A DNA stretch of 57,874 nt from Geminocystis sp. NIES-3708 (GTDB taxonomy: Bacteria; Cyanobacteriota; Cyanobacteriia; Cyanobacteriales; Cyanobacteriaceae): contig NZ_AP014817.1 of assembly GCF_001548095.1 (NCBI RefSeq), forward strand, positions 1 through 57,874, given 5' to 3'. This document shows, piece after piece, positions 25,777 through 33,947 of the stretch (positions are counted from its first letter, which is position 1; every line of letters starts with the position of its first letter). The notes below the pieces were generated by a model. The model was not told where the DNA came from. It worked only from the letters and a program-made list of their open reading frames with translations, and did no database searches. Both the position numbers and the translations under genes were made by a program.

Positions 25777-27587
25777 TTAGATTGACCAGTGTTTTTTGTG
25801 TAATTCTTGTTGTTTTTCTGCCAACTTCCTTGTAAGACAATTGATTTTCACCATACGGTTAAAGGTTTTTTCAATGTCTTGGGATTCTTGAGTCGTTGGT
25901 AGTAAGATAGGTAATTCCTTGAGTTCCCCCAGTCGAATTAGAGGTCTTGTCGCCTTTGAAACTAGCCTCGAAATGGCTGTTTGCCCTACTTCAGAAATAA
26001 GATACATATACAAACTAATGGCACTTATTTCTTGTCCCGCTCTAAGAATAAAATAAGATTGATTGACTACCCAACCTCCTTCACCTATTGGGGGGACATT
26101 TGGAGAAACGATGCCCACTTTGCCTACACTTCCTTTTGTCACAATAACAATGTCATAGGGACGTAAAAAGTGTTGATTTTGCTTGTAATTAATCGTCTCT
26201 ACCTCTTTAGTAGGGGGAGATAAATAACCATAATCAGGAAATTGATCAATAGTAATTTCCTTGGCTTTTATTTTGTTCGATGAGTTATTACGGATATGGG
26301 TATTAGAAAGGGGGGAAACAATATTCGCTACTTTTTCCAATGGGGTGGTTATTTTAGTTGAGAGTAGTTGCTGAACTTTTTTCTCTTTAGAGGAATATAT
26401 GTATTGAGCAACTTCTAAACTACTTTTGTTTTCTAGTACCTTTTCTTTACTAACATCAATAACAATAAACTCATCAGCGTCAGAGCGACTAACCTTATAT
26501 AAGGACTGCCATTCAACTAATTTAGGTTGATGGTTTTCTCGAACCGAAAACAAATCATTTGCACCATCGACAAAACGAATATTGTCATTCTTTTTACTTT
26601 TGTTGAATACTACTATGGAGAATTGAGATATAACATAAGGAATGATTCCAGAGGGCAAACTGATAACTGTCTCAACAATCTTTCTCTCAACCAAACTTTC
26701 ACGAAATTCTTGAGCTTTCTCACTTAATAATAATGTACTATTAAGGAGAATAATGGCACGGTTTTTCGTACGAGCTAAAAGATGTTCAAGGGCATAGACA
26801 TCTCGATCGATCCAACTTTTGAAAGGTCGTGAACTTTGTTGACTAATAAAGGTTTCGTTGTATTTTACTCCAGGGGGAGAAATACAAATGGTTAACTTAT
26901 GTTGTTTTGGTTCAAGGCTTTCATTCTGAGTAGGAGCATTGAGAGGATGACTATAACTAACTTGAATATCAACTTCGTTGAGGATGTTAAGCAGATAAAT
27001 AAGGGGAATATTGCCTAATATCTCTAGGTAGGGATGTCCACCTTTTTTGATGATTTCGAGGGCGAATTTAGCTACAGAGTCATAAGGACAATAAATTTCA
27101 TCTCCTTTGTCTATCTCAGCTAATTGAATCATTAGCTTGATCAATTCCCCAGGGATGAGAAATTCTCCTTCTTCCCGAAAAATATCTAAAATATCTTCTG
27201 TTATTCGGAATTGGCTAATTTCTTCGTTCTTAAATTTACTTAAATTCTCTAAGGCTTGAGCCAAAGAGTTATCGCTAATATTCAACTTCAGTGGTGCAAA
27301 TGCTGTGTAATTAGGATTCTTGTGTTTGAGTTCAACAAGAGTTCCAAAACACTTTTCCAGTTTTTGATAATTTAGAGGTATGTCCCAAACAATATTAGAT
27401 TTTACTGAAGTAGTTTGGGGGAATACTTCCCTCAAAATAGGATCATTTACTAATAGTTTCTTAGATAATGCTATTAGTTGTAAACAAAAAAAAATGTCTC
27501 TTGTCTTTTGTTAGGCTCTGTTTGAAAACAAGAAACTAAGGCATTTAGTAGTTTTTGCTCATTGCCATCAGTTAAATTTTCCTGCAT
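25777..27587 (-). pseudogene. Methylase-like/specificity fusion, frameshifted at a T9 tract
   Basis: A strong ribosome site (GGAGGT) precedes ATG 27587, which opens MQENLTDGNEQKLL and stops at codon 39. One extra T in the T9 run (27486-27494, minus strand) would join it to the 552-residue frame starting at 27435, giving about 604 residues. The middle resembles HsdM (GEFLIPGELIKLMIQLAE) but its SAM motif is lost (YCPYDSVAKF instead of DPxxGxG) and the NPPF motif reads SPPG. The last 200 residues look like a HsdS target-recognition domain (PYDIVIVTKGSVGKVGI). The tract could make it phase-variable, slippage-expressed or simply broken. Confidence 0.72.
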
Positions 27588-27829
27588 TTTTGATACCTCC
27601 TTTTTTTCTCATTGCAAGACTTCTGTTCACCCCTCAAGTATGGCGTACTAATAATAGAGGTGTCAAGGGGGTTAGTTATTTTTTTTTTTCATTCCAGAGA
27701 TGAAATGGGCATTGTGTGTCATGGTGTCTTGAGAATACCTAATGACTAGCAGCAACAACATAAGTGGTAAGAGGTCATATTTTTTCTAATGTGGGCAAGG
27801 TATCGATTACCAACTTTTGTTATTATCTA

Positions 27830-27850
27830 GTTAGTAATAAAGTTAAGACC
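27830..27850 (+). promoter_or_regulatory. Upstream motif echoed inside the 27855 gene
   Basis: GTTAGTAATAAAG followed by TTAAGACC ends five bases before the ATG. GTTAGTAATAAAG recurs at 28434 and AATAAGTTAAGACC at 28140, both in the coding region. It may be a binding site for the gene's own product. Confidence 0.45.
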
Positions 27851-27854
27851 TACT

Positions 27855-29285
27855 ATGCCTAGTTCGTTGCCGAAATATTCTGGTTTGATTACTGAGCATC
27901 AGCTTTCAATCCTCGATGAGTTTATTAGTCTCCATGAGGGAATTTCTAAGGCGAGGGTGTTAGGACGCTTATTGGAGGCTTGGCAGGATGCTGGTAAGCC
28001 CATTTTGGGAGACAGGGATACGACTTTGCACGATCGTCTCTTGCAGTTTGAGCAGTTAGATTTAGATGCTTTGGTGGTAGAAAAGGTACGGGAATATTTA
28101 GATATTCATTTAGATTATTTGGTTAATAACTTAGTAGAGAATAAGTTAAGACCCATATCAACTATAGACAATAAGGAAATAGTAATAGATAATAACTTAG
28201 TTAATAATGAGTTAGTAACTAATGATTCGGAAGATGATGAAAGTTTGGCGGAGGGTAATATTGCTGATAAGCCAGAGTCAAAAGTAGTGACTGACAAAGA
28301 CAATGACAAGAATGAGGACAAGGACAAGGATGAGGACAACGATAGGGATGAGAATGAGAATGAGGGGGAAGTTTTGTCTCTACCAGTGCAGGGTAAGCAA
28401 CTGGGGGATAAAGAGAAAAAGCAATCTGAGGTGGTTAGTAATAAAGATATTAACCAAGATAATAACTTGCCTGAAGATGATAGTAATAAGGATGTTGAGT
28501 TAATTGATAATTTAAACAAGAAGGATACTAATAAAGATATTAACTCAGTTGATAACTTAACCGAAGGTCATATTAATAAGGATATAACCCCAGTTGATGA
28601 ATTAGAACAAGAAGATATTAACAAGGATATTAACCAAGTTGATAACGTAAGTGACGAAGATATTAGTAACGTTGATCAGTTAAAAGAAGAAGATATTACT
28701 AAAGATAATAACCAAGGTGATAACTTAACGGAAGATGATATTAATAACGGCATAACCCCAGTTGATGAGGTAAGGGAAGAGGATAGTAATAAAAATATTA
28801 ACCAAGTTCATAACTTAGGTTTTGAGGACATTTCTTCAGAATCAGAATCAGAATCAGAATCAGAATCACAACAAAAAGGTCATAATAAAGTTAGTAACAA
28901 AGTTAGCAATAAAGTTAGTAACAAGATAATTGATAATGATGAAGCCAAACAAGAAGTTAAGGATTCTTCCACTTCAACGGTTACAGAGGAAAATCCTGCT
29001 TCTCAATTAGTTATTACTTTAGATAAGAGTCAAGTTAATAACCAAGCTGATGTGAGTCATATTCCTGCGAAGTTTTTGGCGTTATCACAAGGGAGCGTGG
29101 AAACTAAGATATTGGCTGAGGCTCTCGGTTTCAGTTCTTCAGCAAGGGTAACTGACTTGGGTAGTGGGAAAAATAAAACTCTACTTTTTCCAGAGTTTTG
29201 GGATTATATGAAGGTAGAAAAAACTACCAAAACTGATAAGAATGGTAAGGAAGTCAATTCTTATAAATGGACTAAGAGGAAGTAA
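27855..29285 (+). CDS. Repeat-rich acidic protein with putative DNA-binding ends
   Basis: 476 residues. The amino part (1-90, ITEHQLSILDEFISLHEGIS onward) is helical and basic enough to bind DNA. Residues about 95-345 are very acidic and Asn-rich, including eight units of about 15 residues of the type EDINKDINQVDNLTE and a (SE)5 stretch. The carboxy 100 residues have a compact domain (ETKILAEALGFSSSARVTDL). The family is not recognised. It shares with the 21053/45973 proteins the plan of conserved ends plus a repeat linker whose DNA echoes the promoter. Confidence 0.7.
   Translation: MPSSLPKYSGLITEHQLSILDEFISLHEGISKARVLGRLLEAWQDAGKPILGDRDTTLHDRLLQFEQLDLDALVVEKVREYLDIHLDYLVNNLVENKLRPISTIDNKEIVIDNNLVNNELVTNDSEDDESLAEGNIADKPESKVVTDKDNDKNEDKDKDEDNDRDENENEGEVLSLPVQGKQLGDKEKKQSEVVSNKDINQDNNLPEDDSNKDVELIDNLNKKDTNKDINSVDNLTEGHINKDITPVDELEQEDINKDINQVDNVSDEDISNVDQLKEEDITKDNNQGDNLTEDDINNGITPVDEVREEDSNKNINQVHNLGFEDISSESESESESESQQKGHNKVSNKVSNKVSNKIIDNDEAKQEVKDSSTSTVTEENPASQLVITLDKSQVNNQADVSHIPAKFLALSQGSVETKILAEALGFSSSARVTDLGSGKNKTLLFPEFWDYMKVEKTTKTDKNGKEVNSYKWTKRK
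28440..28830. repeat. 45-bp tandem repeats within the 27855 gene
   Basis: Units begin at about 28440, 28485, 28530, 28575, 28620, 28698, 28743 and 28788; one unit near 28665 is shortened by 12 bp. The core is AATAARGATATTAACC, then a GTTGATAACTTA-like segment. Confidence 0.82.
28836..28868. repeat. Hexanucleotide repeat (TCAGAA)5
   Basis: Perfect hexamer run encoding alternating Ser-Glu; prone to slippage in whole codon pairs. Confidence 0.9.
28887..28922. repeat. Three tandem 12-bp repeats
   Basis: AAAGTTAGTAAC, AAAGTTAGCAAT, AAAGTTAGTAAC. They share GTTAGTAA with the upstream motif at 27830. Confidence 0.8.
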
Positions 29286-29308
29286 TAAACTATCTGATTT
29301 GTTGGGAA

Positions 29309-29749
29309 TTGAAGATAGAGTTTTTAGAACGATTCATGTTTAGTTCGCTTGAACTGGGCAAGTTAAAAGAATATGTTGATTTTTACTTAAATAATTCTCC
29401 TTCTCCTTATGTCGGCACTGATTCCGACTTAACTAAATATGGGTTTATTTTCATTAAAAGTAGCTACTTACATTATTTTCATTTCAATCATTTAGCATAT
29501 AAAATCATTGTTACTGGTAATAATTGCCAATGGAGTTTAACTTTAGTAAGAAATGGTAAACATTATGACTACACAGAAGAAAATAGAAATATTCTTGAGA
29601 CATCTTCTGTCTTAACACCTGAGTTTGACCTGCTGATAGAAGAAATACAGAAAAAATATCCCGTACAATTCATTTTTGATGATCTCAGAAAAGTAATTGA
29701 ACTCAAAGAGAAATTACTAGAATTACATAATGTTATTATTCCTTTCTAA
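29309..29749 (+). CDS. Hypothetical protein
   Basis: 146 residues, soluble, rich in aromatic residues and charged helices at the end (LIEEIQKKYPVQFIFDDLRK). No known family recognised. The first Met may be at 29336 (MFSSLELGKL), which gives 137 residues. It lies before the defence operon but is separated from it by a promoter region. Confidence 0.55.
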   Translation: MKIEFLERFMFSSLELGKLKEYVDFYLNNSPSPYVGTDSDLTKYGFIFIKSSYLHYFHFNHLAYKIIVTGNNCQWSLTLVRNGKHYDYTEENRNILETSSVLTPEFDLLIEEIQKKYPVQFIFDDLRKVIELKEKLLELHNVIIPF

Positions 29750-29880
29750 TAATCAGATTATGCAAATTATCCGTGATGAATTTTGGGAATTTTGGTAACT
29801 GCCGAGGTCAAAACAAAATAGACGCAGTCTTAGAGTAAAATATTTAATCTTGGTTACTCTACATTCCGCACGTCAAAGTG

Positions 29881-29927
29881 TATAATTTGAGATGATGAGA
29901 TTAATTACTTAGGAAACATTAATCTCA
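29881..29927 (+). promoter_or_regulatory. Promoter and operator dyad of the defence operon
   Basis: A consensus -10 box TATAAT (29881-29886) is followed, 9 bp later, by a perfect 10-bp inverted repeat TGAGATTAAT / ATTAATCTCA (29896-29927) where transcription would begin. It ends 15 bp before the helicase GTG start. I see no good -35 box. A repressor binding this dyad would silence the helicase gene; which protein does so is unknown. Confidence 0.55.
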
Positions 29928-29942
29928 GAAAATCGGATTACC

Positions 29943-32900
29943 GTGGCTAATGTAATATTTAGGGTGATAACGATGTCTCAAGTTCGGGGAATAGCAGATA
30001 AATTACAACCAGAGGTAATTGTCAAGGGTTCATTATTCCCCGAACCAATCAAGATTATAACAACGATCGCGCTCGGAGAATCCCTGAAAGTAATTGGTAG
30101 TGGGGTAAAAAGTCAAAAGACTTACCAACCCATACTGAATTTAGAGCAGTTATTACAGTTGGAGATAAGTCCTGAAACAGAGCCATTTGACGGTAAAGCA
30201 GAGCATTTTCGTCTCGGTATAGAGGCTTTTAGATGGGGATTAGCCTATGAATACGATCCCTATTTTTCCTTGGCGATCGCCCGTGTGGATCCATTACCCC
30301 ACCAATTAGAAGCCGTTTACGATTACTTTTTAAAGTTAGCTAGAGTACGTTTTCTCCTCGCCGATGATCCTGGGGCGGGTAAAACCATTATGGCAGGATT
30401 GTTAATCAAAGAGCTGAAAATTAGGGGTTTAGCCCAACGTATTTTAATTGTAGCCCCTGCTAATCTTACTTTTCAGTGGCAGAGGGAGTTAAAGGATAAA
30501 TTTAGAGAAGACTTTGATGTGATTAAAGGGGATATTTTACGGGCTAACTACGGCAAAAACCCCTGGCAGGAAAACAATCAGGTGGTGACTTCCATCTCTT
30601 GGGTATCCCGTATCGAAGATGCTAAAGAAAGTTTATTGCGTAGTCATTGGGATTTGGTTATCGTGGATGAAGCCCATAAAATGAGTGCTTATAGTAGTGA
30701 TAAGAAAACACTAGCTTACCAACTAGGGGAAAGACTATCCCAAATGACAGATCATTATCTGTTAATGACGGCAACTCCCCATAAAGGAGATCCAGCTAAC
30801 TTCTGTCTCTTCTTAGAGTTACTGGATAAAGATGTCTATGGCGATGTTAAAAGTCTGGAAGAAGCGATGCAACGTAATACTGCTCTCTTTTACCTCAGAC
30901 GTACCAAAGAAGCCCTCGTTACCTTCCCAGATCCCCATACAGGAGAAGTGACAAAGTTATTTACCAATCGCAGAGTAGAGACGATCGAGTTTTTCATCGA
31001 TAATGATGAAAAACATTTCTACGATGCTTTAAGCCGTTATGTGGAAGATAAATCCATTAAAGCCTCTCATGATGACTCTGCCAGAGGTAGGGCTTTAGGT
31101 TTCACTATGGCAATGTTGCAAAGACGTTTTGCTTCGAGTATTTACGCTGTACGTCGTAGTTTGGAACGGATGAAAGATAAAAGGGAAGGCATTTTAGAGA
31201 ATCCCGAAGCCTATCGCCGAGAGCAAATCAGTCGGAAACTACCAGAGGATTTTAACGACTTAACCGAAGCAGAACAACAACGTATTATCGAAGATTTGGA
31301 ATCAGTCGTAGCATCTGTTGAACCAGAAGACTTACGGGATGAGATTGCCCAGTTATCTCGTCTCATTACCTTAGCGTTAGACCTAGAAAAACGAGAAGTA
31401 GAGTCCAAATTGGTTAAATTAAGGGATGTGATTAATCAACAGGGAATGTTTACTAATGAAGGAAAGAAAGATCGCACCTATGTACCGATGAAGTTGTTAA
31501 TTTTCACCGAACATAAGGATACCCTAGACTATCTGGTAGAAAAGTTAAGGGGGTGGGGCTTGTCTGTTACCCAAATCCATGGGGGGATGAAAATTGGAGA
31601 TAGGGATATTCCTAATACCCGTATTTATGCCGAAAGGGAATTTCGAGAAAGTGCACAGGTATTAGTCGCCACAGAAGCTGCAGGAGAGGGCATTAATTTA
31701 CAATTTTGCTGGTTTATGATTAACTACGATATTCCTTGGAATCCCATTCGTTTAGAGCAACGTATGGGGCGTATTCACCGTTATGGGCAAGAAAAAGACT
31801 GTCTGATTTTCAACTTTGTCTCCATGAATACCCGTGAAGGTAGGGTGTTATGGAAATTATTTGAACGCATCCATGCCATAGAAAGTGATTTAGATCCTAA
31901 TGGTACTGGTTTTATCTTTAACGTATTGGGAGATATTTTTCCTGCTAACCAGTTAGAGCGTTTGATTAGGGATATGTATGTAAATAATCAAACGGAAGAC
32001 TCCATCAAAGCTCGTATTGTTGAACAAGTGGATAAAAAGCATTTTCAGCAAATCACTGACTCAGCCCTGGAAGGATTAGTCAAACGAGAGTTAAACTTAT
32101 CGAAAATCATTGGACAAACCGCCGAGGCAAAGGAAAAACGATTAGTGCCAGAAGCTATCGCTGACTTTTTCCTTCAAGCTGCCCCCCTAGCAGGTATTCA
32201 GCCGAAGGAAGTCAAAAAACAACATCATACTTACCGTATTGGTAAATTACCCCGTACCCTTTGGAGTATCGGTGATGAATTAGAAACACGATTTGGTAAA
32301 CTGGGCAGGGAATATAAGACTATTTGTTTTGACCAAAAATTATTACAAGACGATCCTACTTTAGAATGGGTAACACCGGGGCATCCCCTCTTTGAAACCG
32401 TCAGAGAATCCGTTATTCGTCAAACCCAAGAGGCTTTGGCAAGGGGAGCGGTATTTTATGACTTAAAACGGACTTCCCCTAGTTGTTTGGATGTTTTCAG
32501 TGCTTCTATTACCGATGGAAAGGCGAGATCGCTCCATCAACGCTTATTTGTGGTAGAAACCACAGACACAGGGGAAATGTATATTCGTCAACCAACCATC
32601 TTCCTTGATTTAACCTTACCCGATGGAGAAGTTAACATACCCGATAAAAACCTTTTACCGAACCGTCAACAAGTAGAACAAGCCTTGTTAGAGAAAGCCT
32701 TAGAGTCTTTTTTAACCGAAATCAAAGCCCAAAGAGAAAAAGAAATAACTACCATTGAAAATCATTTAGAAATCAGTCTAAATACCGTGATCGATCGAGT
32801 ACAATGTCAGTTTGCGGAATTAATTATGCAGAAGGAATCAGGTTCAACAGAAACAGGATTAGACGGCAGAATCCAACAGTTTGAAAATAGACTATTTGAA

Positions 32901-33428
32901 TTAAATGGGCGTTTAGAGTCTCGTCGAGAGGCATTACAGCAAGAAAAAAATTGTACCATCGGCAATATTCATCATCATGGTAGAGCATGGGTAATACCCC
33001 ACCCAGAACGTCATTCTCCCGAAATAGCGAAAATGGTTAGTAATGCTGAAATTGAACGTATTGCCATCGAGAAGGCGATCGAATTTGAACAACAGAGAGG
33101 TTGGAAGGTTGAAAGTGTGGAAACCCAAAACAGGGGGTTTGATTTAATTTCCCGTAAACCCCACACAGAAGACGAACAAACCGCAGTAGCAGTAAGGTTT
33201 ATCGAGGTAAAAGGAAGGGCAGGGGTTGATGGAGTAGCTTTAACCAATAACGAATATAAGAAAGCTAGTCAACTAAAGGATGATTATTGGCTATATGTAG
33301 TTTTTAACTGTGCTACTAATCCCGAAATACACTTAATTCAAAATCCTGTTAAGTTGGGGTGGAAACCATTAATTAAAGTTGAACATTATCAGGTGGATGC
33401 TAAGGAAATCTTAGAATTTAGAATGTAA
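29943..33428 (+). CDS. SNF2-type helicase with DUF3883 domain (Hma helicase)
   Basis: 1161 residues from GTG 29943; the ATG at 29973 (MSQVRGIADK) is an alternative. The SF2 helicase core has Walker A DDPGAGKT (about 142), the DEAH box VDEAHK (about 240), TATPHKGD, and the carboxy lobe motifs EAAGEGINLQ and QRMGRIHRYGQ. The last 130 residues are a DUF3883-type domain (IEVKGRAGVDGVALTNNE) that resembles a nuclease-fold module and carries a Glu-x-Lys. Similar helicases act in DISARM and other anti-phage systems. Next come a DUF1156 methylase and a DUF499 ATPase, so it is read as the helicase of an Hma-type defence system. Confidence 0.88.
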   Translation: MANVIFRVITMSQVRGIADKLQPEVIVKGSLFPEPIKIITTIALGESLKVIGSGVKSQKTYQPILNLEQLLQLEISPETEPFDGKAEHFRLGIEAFRWGLAYEYDPYFSLAIARVDPLPHQLEAVYDYFLKLARVRFLLADDPGAGKTIMAGLLIKELKIRGLAQRILIVAPANLTFQWQRELKDKFREDFDVIKGDILRANYGKNPWQENNQVVTSISWVSRIEDAKESLLRSHWDLVIVDEAHKMSAYSSDKKTLAYQLGERLSQMTDHYLLMTATPHKGDPANFCLFLELLDKDVYGDVKSLEEAMQRNTALFYLRRTKEALVTFPDPHTGEVTKLFTNRRVETIEFFIDNDEKHFYDALSRYVEDKSIKASHDDSARGRALGFTMAMLQRRFASSIYAVRRSLERMKDKREGILENPEAYRREQISRKLPEDFNDLTEAEQQRIIEDLESVVASVEPEDLRDEIAQLSRLITLALDLEKREVESKLVKLRDVINQQGMFTNEGKKDRTYVPMKLLIFTEHKDTLDYLVEKLRGWGLSVTQIHGGMKIGDRDIPNTRIYAEREFRESAQVLVATEAAGEGINLQFCWFMINYDIPWNPIRLEQRMGRIHRYGQEKDCLIFNFVSMNTREGRVLWKLFERIHAIESDLDPNGTGFIFNVLGDIFPANQLERLIRDMYVNNQTEDSIKARIVEQVDKKHFQQITDSALEGLVKRELNLSKIIGQTAEAKEKRLVPEAIADFFLQAAPLAGIQPKEVKKQHHTYRIGKLPRTLWSIGDELETRFGKLGREYKTICFDQKLLQDDPTLEWVTPGHPLFETVRESVIRQTQEALARGAVFYDLKRTSPSCLDVFSASITDGKARSLHQRLFVVETTDTGEMYIRQPTIFLDLTLPDGEVNIPDKNLLPNRQQVEQALLEKALESFLTEIKAQREKEITTIENHLEISLNTVIDRVQCQFAELIMQKESGSTETGLDGRIQQFENRLFELNGRLESRREALQQEKNCTIGNIHHHGRAWVIPHPERHSPEIAKMVSNAEIERIAIEKAIEFEQQRGWKVESVETQNRGFDLISRKPHTEDEQTAVAVRFIEVKGRAGVDGVALTNNEYKKASQLKDDYWLYVVFNCATNPEIHLIQNPVKLGWKPLIKVEHYQVDAKEILEFRM

Positions 33429-33484
33429 CATTCAGAATCTATCGCAGTTCTAACACTACCCTGAAACCTGCCGTATGATATGAC

Positions 33485-33796
33485 CTAATAGAAGTTCTCA
33501 TAACTATCTTCATCTAAGATACCTTCATCATCATAATAGTCATCATCCGGTTCATTATAGGTTTCATCATAATAGTCATCTTCCCAATTATCTTCCGAGT
33601 CTTCTTTATAATTGTTATTCTGTGTTACTGGTTGTTGATAGGCATAATTAGCACCATAACTGGGTGTAGTTTGATTATTATTGATCCAGCTATTTTGACA
33701 TTTAGGACATTTAATTGTTGCCGTATTGCTTAAAGTGTTAGGAATGCGGAGTTTTTGGCTACAATAACGACAGTCGATAATTATTTTACTATTCAT
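33485..33796 (-). CDS. Small zinc-ribbon protein with acidic tail
   Basis: 103 residues on the opposite strand to the defence genes. The amino part has CRYC and CPKC, a four-Cys zinc ribbon like MJ0042-type domains. The rest is Asn/Gln then Asp/Glu/Tyr-rich and probably disordered. Its role is unknown. It separates helicase and methylase genes, so the methylase may need its own promoter. Confidence 0.65.
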   Translation of the reverse strand: MNSKIIIDCRYCSQKLRIPNTLSNTATIKCPKCQNSWINNNQTTPSYGANYAYQQPVTQNNNYKEDSEDNWEDDYYDETYNEPDDDYYDDEGILDEDSYENFY

Positions 33797-33947
33797 ATAC
33801 TACTATACGTATCTAATTGAAAATATTAATAGTTAGAATATATCACATTTCTAACATATATATAGATTAAGATTTACTAACCAATAGTGAATATTTGTTA
33901 CAAAATGAGGTAAAACTAATATCTAGTAAGGTATTAATAAGCAATCC

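Noticed and set aside
28115-28519. Ser/Leu-rich minus-strand frame
   Set aside because: It is the complement of the repeat linker of the 27855 gene; its low complexity is a mirror of those repeats.
28440-28922. CRISPR-like regular repeats
   Set aside because: Units are contiguous, in frame with a protein, multiples of three and lack unique spacers; no cas gene is present in the window.
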